Assembly: GCF_003977615.1 (NCBI RefSeq)
Contig: NZ_RYZR01000005.1
Span: 124,001-188,000 of the forward strand
Length of the DNA: 64,000 nucleotides
Origin: Dyella dinghuensis
GTDB lineage: Bacteria > Pseudomonadota > Gammaproteobacteria > Xanthomonadales > Rhodanobacteraceae
Reading direction: 5' to 3'
Part shown: piece after piece, positions 38,674 through 48,704 of the stretch
Position numbering within the stretch: the first letter of the stretch is position 1
Layout of the letters: each line of letters begins with the position of its first letter
Position numbers and translations under genes: made by a program
The notes under the pieces: generated by a model
What the model saw: the letters and a program-made list of their open reading frames with translations, nothing else
Databases searched by the model: none
Told to the model about the DNA's origin: nothing

Positions 38674-39978
38674 TTAGGCTGTTTGCGCGCTGCTTCGGTC
38701 GAAGATGATTGTGGCAACCGCACCGTTGGCATCACTGCGTGGCCGCATGGAAACATCCCATCCATAGAGCTCGCAAAGCCTGCGCACAATCGCCAGGCCA
38801 AGCCCGGCGCCGCTGCCACCCGCGCCTTCACCACGCACACCGCGCTGAAAGAGACGTTCGGCGTCTTCGGGCTTGATGCCCGGGCCGGTATCGATCACGT
38901 CAATGCGGCCTTTGTCGACCTCGACCGTCACGTTACCTTCCAGCGTGTATTTGATGGCGTTGCCGATAATGTTGGTAAGCGCGACCGACAAGACGGATGG
39001 TGGTGCATTGACGGTGACGGAACCTTTCTGAATCAACTCGATCTCGACAGGCTTGTCGCGCACTTGCGGACGCTGACTTTCGATGACATCGGAAGCGACT
39101 TTCGCAACGTCGGTGATTTCGCCGCGTGTGGGGCCGCGGCGCTCGGCTCGCGATAGCAACAACAAGGCCTCGATCAGCTCGGTCGCCTGACGCGACGCGC
39201 GCTCGATGCGCTTTAGACGTTCACGCAATTTGTCCGTAAGATCCGGCGAGCCTTGCAGCAACTCGGTCGTGCTGGCAATCACAGCGAGTGGCGTGCGCAA
39301 TTCGTGACTGACGTCGGAGTTGAATTCGCGATCGCGCTCGACCATCGCGGTGAGACGCGCGGAATATTCATCGAGTGCCTGGGCCAATTCGCCCACTTCG
39401 TCATCCGCAAAATGCGGCGCCAGCAATTCAGCTCGGCCGGCTTTGCGGAAGTCACGCAGTCGCGAAGCCAGCTCGCTCACTGGCTTGAGCACCTTGCGGG
39501 AAAGCCAAAGGCCAATCGCCAATGACAGCAGACTGAAGAGAACGACAGCCGATACTAGCCCCGTAATGAGCTGGCGCTTGCCAAGGTCTTCGCGACTGAT
39601 GTCGTAACTGAGAAAGCCGACCAGACCATATTTACGCGACACCGCCAGCTTGTAGTGCCGTACATGCCCATCAGGCTCCACGTCGTGCATGTCGTAGACG
39701 CCGGTGCCGAGGTTCTGCCAGGCAAGCGGTGCCTTGTAAATCGTGCGATCACTCCACAACCACGCATCGATCAGCTGAGATCGAAGTGGCTGATCGGGAT
39801 TAGCGTTCTTGTTCTCGATCGCCTGATCGACATCGTTCTGCAGACTCGCGTTGATCAGCTGGTTCTCGACCTTCGCGCGCACGTACAACGACGCCACAGC
39901 AAACAACGCGCTGAGGCCAAATCCAAACAGCGCGAACGAGACAATGAGGCGGAAACGAAGCTTACGCCTGGACTGCAT
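38674..39978 (-). CDS. Sensor histidine kinase of an OmpR-type two-component system
   Basis: 434 residues. Two membrane helices (about 11-33 and 138-160) enclose a roughly 100-residue periplasmic sensor. HAMP-like region LSRKVLKPVSELASRLRDF, HisKA with His225 in FNSDVSHELRTPLAV, HATPase with LTNIIGNAIKYT (N box), DTGPGI (G1) and GAGLGLAIVRRL (G2). It overlaps the response regulator gene by 17 bp, so the pair is coupled. General shape and partner recall the RaxH/RaxR system of Xanthomonas, but orthology is not proven. Confidence 0.92.
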   Translation of the reverse strand: MQSRRKLRFRLIVSFALFGFGLSALFAVASLYVRAKVENQLINASLQNDVDQAIENKNANPDQPLRSQLIDAWLWSDRTIYKAPLAWQNLGTGVYDMHDVEPDGHVRHYKLAVSRKYGLVGFLSYDISREDLGKRQLITGLVSAVVLFSLLSLAIGLWLSRKVLKPVSELASRLRDFRKAGRAELLAPHFADDEVGELAQALDEYSARLTAMVERDREFNSDVSHELRTPLAVIASTTELLQGSPDLTDKLRERLKRIERASRQATELIEALLLLSRAERRGPTRGEITDVAKVASDVIESQRPQVRDKPVEIELIQKGSVTVNAPPSVLSVALTNIIGNAIKYTLEGNVTVEVDKGRIDVIDTGPGIKPEDAERLFQRGVRGEGAGGSGAGLGLAIVRRLCELYGWDVSMRPRSDANGAVATIIFDRSSAQTA

Positions 39979-40648
39979 CCGGATCGACCATGCGGTAACC
40001 GATGCCGTGTCGGGTATGGATCAGCGCTTTGTCGAACGGCTTGTCGATCGCTGCACGTAAACCGTGGATGTGTACACGCAGGCTGTCGCTGTCGGGCAAT
40101 TCTTCGCCCCACACTTTCTGCTCCAGATCCTGACGCGTGACGACCGACGGGCTTGCTTCCATCAATGCTTGCAGCAATTTCAAACCGATCGGATTGAGCT
40201 GGATCGATTTGCCTTCACGCGTGACGGTGAGCGTATCGAGGTTGTATGTGAGATCGGCAACCTTGAGCACGCGACTCTGCGGACCTTTGCCGCGACGTGC
40301 AAGCACTTCCAGTCGCGCCGCCAGTTCCTGCAGCGCGAAAGGCTTGGTCATGTAGTCGTCGGCACCGGATTCGAAGCCAGTGAGCTTCTGTTCCAGCGCG
40401 TCGCGTGCGGTAAGCATCAGCACGGGCGTTTGCTTGTGGGCTTCATGGCGCAGCTTGCGCGCCACGTCCAGACCATCCATACCCGGCAGGGTGAGATCGA
40501 GCACGATCACGTCGAAATCATGGACCACGGCCAAATGCAGGCCTGTGACACCATCTCCGGCGAAATCCACCACATGGCCACGATCTTCCAGATAGTCGCC
40601 GATATTGGTCGCAATATCGCTGTTGTCTTCAATCACCAGAACGCGCAT
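39962..40648 (-). CDS. OmpR/PhoP-type response regulator (RaxR-like)
   Basis: 228 residues. Receiver with phospho-acceptor Asp51 in VIVLDLTLPGMDGL, acidic pocket EDNSD (7-11) and Lys in DYMTKPFAL; winged-helix DNA-binding domain from about 125 with NPIGLKLLQALMEASPSVVTRQDLEQKVWGEELPDSDSLRVHIHGLR. Its closest remembered relatives are RaxR-type regulators of Xanthomonas. Upstream (40649-40943) are three hairpins insulating it from rimK and a GCCGGC repeat near its start, with no clear promoter boxes identified. Confidence 0.93.
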   Translation of the reverse strand: MRVLVIEDNSDIATNIGDYLEDRGHVVDFAGDGVTGLHLAVVHDFDVIVLDLTLPGMDGLDVARKLRHEAHKQTPVLMLTARDALEQKLTGFESGADDYMTKPFALQELAARLEVLARRGKGPQSRVLKVADLTYNLDTLTVTREGKSIQLNPIGLKLLQALMEASPSVVTRQDLEQKVWGEELPDSDSLRVHIHGLRAAIDKPFDKALIHTRHGIGYRMVDPDAVQA

Positions 40649-40739
40649 GCGTCTCTCCGCTACGCATGCCGGCGCAGGGCCGGCGGAAGCTCAAGCTTAA
40701 CGACTGCGGGCTGCAAATGTTAAGCGGGATGCTGAACGT

Positions 40740-40814
40740 CGAAAAACAGGCCGTTTTTCGACCGGGCAAAGAAAAAGCCCGGCTGCTGCGACGGTGCGTC
40801 GCTGCATCCGGGCT
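40740..40814 (-). terminator. Tandem hairpins downstream of rimK, second with a T-run
   Basis: Reading the minus strand, AGCCCGG (40814-40808) pairs with CCGGGCT (40782-40776) around an inner GCGAC/GTCGC stem and is followed by TTTTTC, an intrinsic-terminator layout. Then CGAAAAAC / GTTTTTCG (40760-40740) forms a perfect 8-bp hairpin that could work on both strands. They lie about 130-200 bp after the rimK stop, before the response regulator start. Confidence 0.65.
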
Positions 40815-40920
40815 GAAGCTACTGCCCCGATACCGTCGTCTGCTGTCACCGGACCTTGCGGTTGAAGTGGCGAGCAAACAAACAGTGGTGCCTTTATAGG
40901 CTTGGGGGGGTTACGTGACA

Positions 40921-40948
40921 GTTAACCCCCGCTCACAGGCGGGTTAAC
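40921..40948 (-). terminator. Hairpin overlapping the rimK stop codon
   Basis: GTTAACCC (40921-40928) pairs with GGGTTAAC (40941-40948), extended by GC/GC with a bulge. The rimK TAA (40944-40946) lies inside the stem. No T-run follows, so it may be an RNA 3'-end stabiliser. Confidence 0.4.
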
Positions 40949-41831
40949 GCGCCGCCTTGCCTGCCTTCTGCTCGAGGTGGCGGATGATCTTTTCGGAGAC
41001 GTTCACGCCCGTAGCAGCCTCGATGCCCTCAAGGCCGGGCGAGGCGTTCACTTCCAGGATCAGCGGGCCGCGCTTGGAGCGCAGCAGATCGACGCCCGCG
41101 ATGCCCAGACCAAGCGCCTCGGCGGCCCTCACGGCGATGCGTTTTTCATCGGCAGTGACTTTGGCGGCCTTGGCGCTGCCGCCTCGATGCAGGTTCGCGC
41201 GGAATTCTCCCGGCACCGCATCGCGCTGCATGGCGGCTACCACCTGACCGCCGACGACGAAGCAGCGTAAGTCGCTGCCTTTGGCTTCAGCGATGAATTC
41301 CTGCACCAGAAAATTGGCATACAAACCGCGGAATGCCTCGACCACGCTTTGCGACGCGGTGCGCTTTTCCGCCAGCACGACACCGGTGCCCTGACTGCCT
41401 TCATTGAGCTTGATGACATGCGGCGGCTCGCCGAGCATGTCCAGCACGTCGGTGGTGTCGTCCGGGTTGTCGCCGAAAACGGTGACCGGCATGTCCAACC
41501 CTTCGGCGGAAAGGATCTGCAGGCAACGTAGTTTGTCGCGCGCGCGCAGCACGGCATCGGATGAATTGGGTGTGTAGACGCCCATCATTTCCAACTGACG
41601 CAATACCGCCGTGCCGTAGAACGTACTGGATGTGCCGATACGCGGAATGGCCGCATCGAAATCGTGCAGCGCCTTGCCGCGATAGCGAATTTCCACGGAA
41701 CCCGGCGCAATGCGCACGTAGCAGCGCAGCGGATCGAGCACACGCACGACGTGACCGCGTTCACGCGCCACTTCCACCAGTCGCTGGGTGGAATACAGCC
41801 GCGTGTTGCGCGAGAGAATGGCAATCTTCAT
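40944..41831 (-). CDS. rimK: RimK-type ATP-grasp ligase
   Basis: 295 residues. Pre-ATP-grasp part with [24 protein letters not shown], then ATP-grasp with [20 protein letters not shown] (nucleotide loop), [28 protein letters not shown] and [26 protein letters not shown] (Mg site). In E. coli RimK adds glutamates to the C-terminus of ribosomal protein S6. It overlaps the RimB-like protease gene by 4 bp, matching the rimBK arrangement of pseudomonads. Confidence 0.93.
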   Translation of the reverse strand: MKIAILSRNTRLYSTQRLVEVARERGHVVRVLDPLRCYVRIAPGSVEIRYRGKALHDFDAAIPRIGTSSTFYGTAVLRQLEMMGVYTPNSSDAVLRARDKLRCLQILSAEGLDMPVTVFGDNPDDTTDVLDMLGEPPHVIKLNEGSQGTGVVLAEKRTASQSVVEAFRGLYANFLVQEFIAEAKGSDLRCFVVGGQVVAAMQRDAVPGEFRANLHRGGSAKAAKVTADEKRIAVRAAEALGLGIAGVDLLRSKRGPLILEVNASPGLEGIEAATGVNVSEKIIRHLEQKAGKAAR

Positions 41832-42280
41832 GACTTGTCCGTCGTGATGTGCACGGGCCGAGGGAGGGTATAGGAAAGGGCGGGATTGACTGTGAAACGC
41901 CCGAACAAAGCGGTGCGCCCCAGCAGCATGGGGAAAAGCATGTGCCGGCGATCGGTCAAATTCATGTCAACCTCAAAACATTCACCTGCCATCGTGACTT
42001 CGGTTCGGATAAACCATCGTTCGCTGCGGCCGCCGCCGGTGTCGACGACAACCCGCCGATCCTGCGCCAGCGCTTCGCACTGCACCTGCCGCGGAAAGCG
42101 CCGGCCGATGCCGACGGTAAAGCGCAGCCAGGTCTTGCCATCACGTTCAAATGTTTCCAGCGCATCCACATGCAGCGAACTGCTGCGGGCGCCGGTATCC
42201 AGCTTGGCTTTGAGCGAAGGAATGCCTAACTGAGGCAATGCCAGTCGTTCCCGCCAGCCGAGGGTCATCACTTCCGCCAT
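41828..42280 (-). CDS. RimB-like aspartyl protease (COG4067, retropepsin-like)
   Basis: 150 residues. [21 protein letters not shown] contains the single-lobe aspartyl protease motif D-T-G-A, followed by [17 protein letters not shown]... and [18 protein letters not shown], the pattern of the putative ATP-dependent zinc protease/RimB family. RimB is thought to trim the polyglutamate tails that RimK adds to S6. It is first in the two-gene unit and overlaps rimK. The nearby tRNA-Gly is on the same strand, 86 bp upstream. Confidence 0.88.
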   Translation of the reverse strand: MAEVMTLGWRERLALPQLGIPSLKAKLDTGARSSSLHVDALETFERDGKTWLRFTVGIGRRFPRQVQCEALAQDRRVVVDTGGGRSERWFIRTEVTMAGECFEVDMNLTDRRHMLFPMLLGRTALFGRFTVNPALSYTLPRPVHITTDKS

Positions 42281-42365
42281 GTCAGCTCACGCTGTGGGTT
42301 TGGAGTTCTCGGTGGGGAACCGTAGGGAAATTTTTCGTTATCCATCCCCCTGTTTTCCAGCGGGA

Positions 42366-42439
42366 TGGAGCGGGTGAAGGGAATCGAACCCTCGTCAGTA
42401 GCTTGGGAAGCTACAGCTCTACCATTGAGCTACACCCGC
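42366..42439 (-). tRNA. tRNA-Gly, anticodon CCC
   Basis: Minus strand, 74 nt with encoded CCA: acceptor GCGGGTG / CACCCGC, D arm GCTC..GAGC with GGTA, anticodon stem GTAGC / GCTAC around TTCCCAA giving anticodon CCC, T arm with TTCGATT, discriminator T then CCA at 42368-42366. All stems pair (one G-T in the T stem). It reads GGG codons. Confidence 0.95.
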
Positions 42440-42682
42440 AACGTTCGGCGATGGTAACCGGCACTAGCGGCTTTGGGAATCCTGGTGAGGTGTTCATGTT
42501 TTTCACCGATGGCAACGCCATGTGAATCGTAGATAGCGGCCGGCTGAACCGCTTTTCCGAAAACACTTGCGGCATATGCATGGGGCCTTTTGCCGCGCCC
42601 ATAATCTGCCTGCAACAATTCACAGGAAATGGACGACACACGGAAGCGCGACCGCCTCGCGCGTTACAGCACGGAGAGAACC

Positions 42683-44713
42683 ATGCGCGTACTCAATGCT
42701 GAAGCTTCCTGCTTGCGCAGCCTGAAAATGGCGATGGCCATTTTGCTGCTGGTTTGCACGGGCTTCGTTCAAGCTCAGTCGGACGATACGCAAGGCAATG
42801 CTGCCAACGATCCGCCTGCACGCGTAGCGCGGCTTTCCTACGCTGCCGGCGACCTGGGCATGATGCCCGCAGGCAGCACGCAATGGACCGCTGCCGACGT
42901 CAATCGCCCGCTCACCAACGGCGACAAACTTTCCAGTGGGCCGGATGCCAAAGCGGAACTGGAGCTGGGCGGTGCAGCATTGCGCATCAATGGCCAAACC
43001 GATATCGGCGTGCTGAATCTCACTGATCAAACCGGCCAGTTCGAGCTTACGCAAGGCACGTTGAATATCACCGTGCGCAACATCTATCAGGGCGCAAGCT
43101 ACGAGATCGATACCCCGACGCTGGCGCTGGTCATCAATCAGCCCGGCAGCTTCCGGGTGGATGTTCCCGCCGATGGCTCGTCGACCCGAGTGAATGTGCT
43201 CGACGGCATCGGCATGATCTACGGCGAAAACAGCGCACAGCGCGACGCATACAGCGGACGCAGCTACGTGTTCGCCGATTCGTCGTTGAGCAATGTCACC
43301 GTGAGCGAACTGGGTGGTGGCGATGCGTTCGACAACTGGTGCAGCGAACGCGATTCGGAGTATGCGAACGAAGAAACATCCAGCGCGCAATACGTGTCCG
43401 ACGACACGGTGGGCGCGCAAGACTTGGCTGCTTACGGCACCTGGCAAGATGACGGCGATTACGGTCCGATCTGGTATCCAGGTGGCGTCGCCGTGGGCTG
43501 GGCGCCATATACCTTCGGTCACTGGGTGTGGATTGCGCCATGGGGTTGGACCTGGGTAGACGGCCTGCCGTGGGGCTTTGCGCCGTACCACTATGGCCGC
43601 TGGGCGTATGTGCATGGCCATTGGGGCTGGCTACCCGGACCACCACGCGTGCGCCCGATTTACGCGCCCGCATTGGTCGCGTTCGCTGGTCTGGGACGAG
43701 GCGGCCCGGTCGGCTGGTTCCCGCTGGGTCCGCACGATATTTACAACCCGTGGTATCGCGCGTCGCGCAACTACTACACGAACGTCAACGCGACCAACGT
43801 CGGCATCCATCCTGGCTTTACGCAGGACATGTTGTTCAACAACATCCACAATCAATACGGCTACTACCAGAACGGACGCACGCCGCCCGGTGTGACCTAC
43901 GCCAACCGCAATGTGCCGCATGCCTTCACGGCCGTATCCGCACAAGCGTTTGCCAGCGCCGGTAATGTGCATACCAATCAGATACGCATGACGCCGCAGC
44001 AATTCGCCACGGCAACGGTGATGACACCCGCCGAAGTGCAGCGGCCGACGCCAGCCAGCTTCGGCCAGCCTCGTGCAGCGACTACGCGGCCATTGCCTGC
44101 GGCGGGATTCAATCGCCAGGTCGTCGCGGTCGGCGTGCCATCGGCGGCTGTGGCGGCGACGGCTTCATTGCACAGGGGCCTGCCCGCTTCGAACGTGCAT
44201 GTAATGGGCGCGCATCCTGGTGTGGTCGCCAACTCGCCGCGGCTCATCACCGGCGGAAGTTACACGCGCCCGGCGGTAGCGCCTGCAGCAGCACCAAGCA
44301 TCCCGCATCCGGGCAATCTCCCGCAGGTGCCGCGCTTCGAATCGGCGCAGCAGGTTCAGCAGCCCCCGGAATCTCCGCGGTATACACCACCTGCGCGCGT
44401 CGAACCCCAACAAGGCTACGCACAGCCACAAAATGAGGCACAGCAGCGTTATCAGGCAGCCGAACGAGCGCACGAATATGTGCCTGAGCAGCAGCGGGAA
44501 CAAGAACAGCAACAGTCGCCATATCGTCCGCAAGACAGCTATCAGCAGCGCGACGCCTATCGCGCAGAGCCTCAGCCTGAGTATCGTCCGGCGCCCTCCT
44601 ACACACCCGAACAGCGATCGGAGCCACGCCCCCAGCCGCAACAGCAGTCCCACCCGCAGAGCGCCCCGCACTCTGCGCCCGCGCCATCGCACGGAAATGA
44701 CAATCAGCACTGA
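42683..44713 (+). CDS. Exported FecR/DUF6600-type W-rich protein with P/Q-rich tail
   Basis: 676 residues from ATG 42683 behind GGAGAG. Signal peptide (LKMAMAILLLVCTGFVQAQS). Residues about 45-200 resemble a FecR-type beta domain (LSYAAGDLGMMPAG, GTLNITVRNI, GSFRVDVPADGSSTRVNVLDG). Residues about 250-340 are repeats rich in Trp/Tyr/Gly/Pro (PIWYPGGVAVGWAPYTFGHWVW, HWGWLPGPPRVRPIYAPALVAF), the DUF6600 pattern. The last 130 residues are Pro/Gln-rich and low complexity (QQREQEQQQSPYRPQDSYQQ). Probably periplasmic or outer-surface; function unknown. Confidence 0.8.
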   Translation: MRVLNAEASCLRSLKMAMAILLLVCTGFVQAQSDDTQGNAANDPPARVARLSYAAGDLGMMPAGSTQWTAADVNRPLTNGDKLSSGPDAKAELELGGAALRINGQTDIGVLNLTDQTGQFELTQGTLNITVRNIYQGASYEIDTPTLALVINQPGSFRVDVPADGSSTRVNVLDGIGMIYGENSAQRDAYSGRSYVFADSSLSNVTVSELGGGDAFDNWCSERDSEYANEETSSAQYVSDDTVGAQDLAAYGTWQDDGDYGPIWYPGGVAVGWAPYTFGHWVWIAPWGWTWVDGLPWGFAPYHYGRWAYVHGHWGWLPGPPRVRPIYAPALVAFAGLGRGGPVGWFPLGPHDIYNPWYRASRNYYTNVNATNVGIHPGFTQDMLFNNIHNQYGYYQNGRTPPGVTYANRNVPHAFTAVSAQAFASAGNVHTNQIRMTPQQFATATVMTPAEVQRPTPASFGQPRAATTRPLPAAGFNRQVVAVGVPSAAVAATASLHRGLPASNVHVMGAHPGVVANSPRLITGGSYTRPAVAPAAAPSIPHPGNLPQVPRFESAQQVQQPPESPRYTPPARVEPQQGYAQPQNEAQQRYQAAERAHEYVPEQQREQEQQQSPYRPQDSYQQRDAYRAEPQPEYRPAPSYTPEQRSEPRPQPQQQSHPQSAPHSAPAPSHGNDNQH

Positions 44714-44720
44714 TCTCGCC

Positions 44721-44751
44721 GCACAGGCCCGGCCAATTGCCGGGCCTGTGC
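44721..44751 (+). terminator. 13-bp perfect hairpin between the DUF6600 gene and thiS
   Basis: GCACAGGCCCGGC (44721-44733) pairs with GCCGGGCCTGTGC (44739-44751) around CAATT, 8 bp after the stop and 17 bp before thiS. There is no T-run. It could terminate the DUF6600 transcript or lower readthrough into the thi genes. No TPP riboswitch motif is seen here. Confidence 0.5.
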
Positions 44752-44767
44752 CGTTACAATAGGCGGC

Positions 44768-44968
44768 ATGCAGATCACTCTTAATGGCCAGCCGCGCGAT
44801 TGCGGGCACGGCGCCACGGTTACCCAATTGCTTCTGGATTCCGGCTATGCCGGCCGCCGCGTCGCGGTGGAAATCAACCATGAAATCGTGCCGCGCAGCC
44901 GTCACGACGACCACCAACTGCGCGATGGCGATCGTGTCGAGATCGTTCACGCCATCGGTGGCGGTTGA
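44768..44968 (+). CDS. thiS: Sulfur carrier protein ThiS
   Basis: 66 residues, ubiquitin-like fold: MQITLNGQPRDCGHGATVTQLLLDSGY, RVAVEINHEIVPRS, DGDRVEIVHAIGGG. The C-terminal GG is adenylated by ThiF and thiocarboxylated to donate sulfur for the thiazole ring of thiamine. It leads a tight thiS-thiG-trmB run; the partner thiF, thiO/thiH genes are not in the window. Confidence 0.94.
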   Translation: MQITLNGQPRDCGHGATVTQLLLDSGYAGRRVAVEINHEIVPRSRHDDHQLRDGDRVEIVHAIGGG

Positions 44969-45025
44969 TTCGCTGCATTGTCTTCCATCCCCCCGCGCCC
45001 TGCGCTTTGCACGTCGACTATCCCC

Positions 45026-45826
45026 ATGAATATCAAGACGATCGACAGCACCGACCCTCTCATCATCGCCGGCAAGAGCTACGGCTCGCGGCTGATCACC
45101 GGCACCGGCAAGTACAAGGATCTGGACGAAACGCGCCGCGCGACGCTCGCTGCCGGTACCGAAATGGTCACCCTGGCGATTCGCCGCGTGAACATCGGCC
45201 AGGATCCGAATGCGCCGAACCTGCTCGATGCACTGCCGCCGCACGAATTCACCCTGCTGCCCAACACCGCCGGTTGCTACAACGCGGCCGATGCAGTGCG
45301 CACCTGCAAGCTCGCGCGTGAGCTGCTGGATGGGCACAAGCTCGTGAAGCTCGAAGTGCTGGGCGATCAGCGCACGCTGTATCCCGATGTGATCGAAACA
45401 CTCAAAGCCGCCGAGCAGCTGGTCGCTGAGGGTTTCGACGTGATGGTCTACACCTCCGACGATCCGATCCTCGCCCGCAAGCTGGAAGAGATCGGCTGCG
45501 TGGCCGTGATGCCGCTTGCCGCGCCGATTGGGTCCGGCCTTGGCGTTCAGAACCGATACAACCTGCTGGAAATCGTCGAGAACGCGAAGGTGCCGATCAT
45601 CGTCGACGCTGGCGTTGGCACGGCTTCGGACGCTGCCATTGCGATGGAACTGGGTTGCGATGGCGTGCTGATGAACACGGCGATTGCGAGCGCGAAGGAT
45701 CCGGTCCTGATGGCGCATGCGATGAAACTCGCCATTGAAGCCGGTCGCGCCGCCTTCCGTGCGGGACGCATTCCCCGCAAGCGCTTCGCATCTGCATCCA
45801 GCCCGATCGACGGCACCATCGGCTGA
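45026..45826 (+). CDS. thiG: Thiazole synthase
   Basis: 266 residues from ATG 45026 (an in-frame start at 44978 overlaps the region just after thiS). Forms the thiamine thiazole phosphate from DXP, ThiS-thiocarboxylate and dehydroglycine. Lys108 in [11 protein letters not shown] is the Schiff-base lysine; [50 protein letters not shown] and [22 protein letters not shown] are ThiG motifs. The stop overlaps the trmB start (TGATG). Confidence 0.95.
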   Translation: MNIKTIDSTDPLIIAGKSYGSRLITGTGKYKDLDETRRATLAAGTEMVTLAIRRVNIGQDPNAPNLLDALPPHEFTLLPNTAGCYNAADAVRTCKLARELLDGHKLVKLEVLGDQRTLYPDVIETLKAAEQLVAEGFDVMVYTSDDPILARKLEEIGCVAVMPLAAPIGSGLGVQNRYNLLEIVENAKVPIIVDAGVGTASDAAIAMELGCDGVLMNTAIASAKDPVLMAHAMKLAIEAGRAAFRAGRIPRKRFASASSPIDGTIG

Positions 45827-46530
45827 TGAGCGATCGCGCCGGCCACGACGCGCCCGAATACATGCGCCGCATCCGCAGTTTCGTGCTGCGGGAAGGCCGC
45901 ATGACACCTGCCCAGCAACGCGCGTTCGAAACACATTGGGCGCGTTTCGGCATCGACTACACCGGCACCGCGCAAGATTTCCACGCGCACTTCGGCCGCG
46001 CCGCACCGCTGGTCATGGAGATCGGCTTCGGCAACGGCGAGGCGCTTGCGTGGGCCAGCGAACACGACCTCCTTCGCGACTATCTGGGCGTGGAAGTGCA
46101 TGGCCCTGGTGTGGGCCGTTTGATGAATGCGCTGGCAGCACGCGATGCTTCCAACGTGCGCATCTACAAGCACGACGCCGTAGAAGTGCTGGAGAAGGAA
46201 ATCGCGCCGGAAACACTGGCGGAGGCGCGTATCTGGTTCCCCGATCCCTGGCACAAGAAGCGCCACAACAAGCGGCGCATCATCCAACCCGAGTTCGTGG
46301 CCTTGCTGGCGACACGTATGGTCTCTGACGGTTTGCTGCATCTGGCCACCGACTGGGAGCCTTATGCGCAGCACATGCTGGAAGTGATGGAAGCCGCTCC
46401 CGCCTGGCGCAATGCCGTGGGGCCGGGGCAATACGCCGAAAAGCCCGAATGGCGCATCGAAACCCACTTCGAGCGCCGTGGCCTGAAGCTTGGTCATGGC
46501 GTGTGGGATCTGCTTTACCGCAAACGATAG
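45826..46530 (+). CDS. trmB: tRNA (guanine-N7-)-methyltransferase
   Basis: 234 residues. SAM-binding [19 protein letters not shown] and the catalytic/tRNA site [16 protein letters not shown] are the TrmB signature; it methylates G46 of the variable loop. It is coupled to thiG, an arrangement seen in other Xanthomonadales. A repeat pair starts 9 bp after the stop. Confidence 0.95.
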   Translation: MSDRAGHDAPEYMRRIRSFVLREGRMTPAQQRAFETHWARFGIDYTGTAQDFHAHFGRAAPLVMEIGFGNGEALAWASEHDLLRDYLGVEVHGPGVGRLMNALAARDASNVRIYKHDAVEVLEKEIAPETLAEARIWFPDPWHKKRHNKRRIIQPEFVALLATRMVSDGLLHLATDWEPYAQHMLEVMEAAPAWRNAVGPGQYAEKPEWRIETHFERRGLKLGHGVWDLLYRKR

Positions 46531-46539
46531 CGCCTCGCT

Positions 46540-46644
46540 CCTCCCCCTGCTTGCAGGGGGAGGCTGGGAGGGGGTCACCCATACTGGCCTCGACGCCAGA
46601 CCGAGCAACCCCACCCCAACCCTCCCCTGCACGCAGGGGAGGGA
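46540..46644. repeat. Paired palindromic extragenic repeat, family A
   Basis: Facing units with CCTCCCCCTGCTTGCAGGGGGAGG and CCTCCCCTGCACGCAGGGGAGG hairpins (each split around the loop), tails GGGAGGGGGT and ACCCCACCCC inward, 30-40 bp spacer. The remaining 190 bp to the SLC13 start shows no further element I can name. Confidence 0.85.
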
Positions 46645-46834
46645 GTTAGCGCATCGCTATGTGCATCCTTTGAGGAAGACAGCAGCGCTTCTTGCCCGCA
46701 ATGCGGCAACGGTTCACCAGCTAGCCCGCTATGACGCTTATACTTTTGCGTCAAACAGGGACGAGTCACTGCGTGAATCATTCACTGCCCCGCCAAATCA
46801 AGCGTTGGCCGACGTTCCATAGGGACGTTCGATA

Positions 46835-48676
46835 GTGGCACTCGCCCTCACCCCCGAAATGATCCTGGTACTCGGGCTGGTGTGCTTCACCATGCTCATG
46901 CTGGTGCTGGAGTGGATCCGCGCCGACATGGTGGCGCTGCTGGTGGTGGTGGTCATCGGCCTGACGGGCCTGATTCCATCGGATCGCGTCTTCAACGGCT
47001 TTGCCGGTAACGCCGTGATCGCGATCATCGCGATCATGATCATGGGCGCAGGGCTGGACCGCGCCGGCGTGCTGGGCCTTACCGCCCAGTTCGTCATGCG
47101 TATGGCGCGCGGCAAGGAATCGCGCCTGGGCGTGGTGATCAACTCGGTTACCAGTCTCTTCAGCGCAGTGATCCCGAGTCAGGCCTTGGCGGCGCTGATG
47201 ATTCCCGTGACCAGCCGCCTGTCGGCACGTACCGGTGTGCCGATCTCGCGACTGTTGTTGCCGATGGCGTTCTGCATCCTGACCGCAACGAACACGACGC
47301 TGATCGCCAACTCGCCGCTGATCGTGCTCAACGACCTCATCGCCAGCGCCAACGCCAACCTGCCGCCCGGCGCGCAGACGGTGCCGAAGTTCGGCCTCTT
47401 TAGCGTTACCCCGGTGGGCCTCGCGCTTGCTGTCACTGGCGTGCTGTTCTTCTACTTCTTCACCAACAAGCTGCTGCCGGAACGCGAAGACGAACGACAG
47501 AAAGTCACGCCCGGCCGTACGGAAAGTTACTTTGCGGAGACCTACGGCATCGTCGGTGAAACCGCCGAGCTGACGGTAACCGCGGAAAGCCCGCTGGTCG
47601 GCATGAGCATCGGCGAAGTAGAACAATTGCACGGTGCACCGCTGATTCTCGCCATCAAGAGCGCCAATGAAGCACGCATGGCGCCGCCTGCTGATCAAGT
47701 GATCTGGGTCGGCTCGATTCTGGGCGTATTGGGACCACGCGAGGAACTGAATCGCTTCGCCAATAACCAGCTGTGCAAAGTGTCGCCGCGCATGCGTCAG
47801 TTGGCCGAGTTGTTCAATCCCACGCGCGCGGGTATTTCCGAAGCGGTGATTCCGCCGAACTCGCGCTTTCTCAAGCAATCGGTGGGCGAGCTTCGTTTGC
47901 GCAAGCGCTACGGCATTTCCGTGCTGGCAGTGACGCGCGGCGATCAGATTTATCGCGATGATCTGCGCTCGGTGAGCCTGCGCACGGGCGACACGCTGGT
48001 GCTGCATTCCAGCTGGCGCGCGCTGCAGGAAGTATCGGAAGAGAAAGACCTCGTCGTCATTACCGACATTCCGCGCGAAGAGCAGCGCCCGAACAAGGTG
48101 TGGCAGGCAGTGGGCTTCTTCCTGCTCGCCAAATGCCTTGCGTTGTTTACCAATCTCGATCTTTCCGTAGCCATGATGACCGGCGCCATCGGCATGCTGC
48201 TCACCGGCGTGTTGAACATGGACGAGGCCTACCGCGCGGTGAACTGGAAAACGATCTTCGTCACCGCATGCCTGATTCCACTCGGCTGGTCGATGGATAC
48301 AACAGGCACCGCAGCGTGGGTGGCGCAGGAAGTCTTGCTGCATCTCGGACATGCCTCGCCGTGGATTCTGCAGACATCGCTAGCCATCCTTACGCTGCTG
48401 TTCTCGCAGGTGATGTCGAACGTAGGCGCCACGGTGATGATGGTACCGGTGGCAATCAGCGTGGCGGTGGCAACGGGCGGGAATCCGTCCGCTTATGCGC
48501 TGATCGTCGCCGTCTCGTCCTCCAACACTTTTCTGTTGAGCTCCGGCCACCCTGCCCTGATGATGGTGACAGGCCCCGGCGACTATCGCGGCAAGGATTT
48601 TCTGCGTGCGGGTTTGCCACTCACGTGCATCGTGCTGGTCATCACCCTCGTCGCCATCAACCTGATGTTCCGCTGA
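46835..48676 (+). CDS. SLC13-family permease with tandem TrkA-C (RCK_C) domains
   Basis: 613 residues from a GTG start. About ten helices with two cytosolic TrkA-C ligand domains between the helix bundles (about 230-310, [28 protein letters not shown]; about 320-405, [48 protein letters not shown]). Transport motifs [18 protein letters not shown] and [13 protein letters not shown] recall the SNT motifs of DASS transporters. Likely Na+- or H+-coupled anion uptake (sulfate, dicarboxylate or similar). Substrate is not determinable. Confidence 0.9.
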   Translation: MALALTPEMILVLGLVCFTMLMLVLEWIRADMVALLVVVVIGLTGLIPSDRVFNGFAGNAVIAIIAIMIMGAGLDRAGVLGLTAQFVMRMARGKESRLGVVINSVTSLFSAVIPSQALAALMIPVTSRLSARTGVPISRLLLPMAFCILTATNTTLIANSPLIVLNDLIASANANLPPGAQTVPKFGLFSVTPVGLALAVTGVLFFYFFTNKLLPEREDERQKVTPGRTESYFAETYGIVGETAELTVTAESPLVGMSIGEVEQLHGAPLILAIKSANEARMAPPADQVIWVGSILGVLGPREELNRFANNQLCKVSPRMRQLAELFNPTRAGISEAVIPPNSRFLKQSVGELRLRKRYGISVLAVTRGDQIYRDDLRSVSLRTGDTLVLHSSWRALQEVSEEKDLVVITDIPREEQRPNKVWQAVGFFLLAKCLALFTNLDLSVAMMTGAIGMLLTGVLNMDEAYRAVNWKTIFVTACLIPLGWSMDTTGTAAWVAQEVLLHLGHASPWILQTSLAILTLLFSQVMSNVGATVMMVPVAISVAVATGGNPSAYALIVAVSSSNTFLLSSGHPALMMVTGPGDYRGKDFLRAGLPLTCIVLVITLVAINLMFR

Positions 48677-48704
48677 TCTTTCTTTCATTCCGGGCGACAC
48701 CTAC

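Noticed and set aside
44714-44767. TPP riboswitch before thiS
   Set aside because: The gap is 54 bp and holds only a simple perfect hairpin; no CTGAGA thi-box motif is visible.
44165-46006. 613-codon open frame antisense to the DUF6600 protein, thiS and thiG
   Set aside because: Crosses three well-supported genes on the other strand and reads as low-complexity Arg/Ala-rich translation.
46778-48352. 524-codon open frame antisense to the SLC13 permease
   Set aside because: His/Arg/Gln-rich translation with no motif; the permease on the plus strand explains the sequence.
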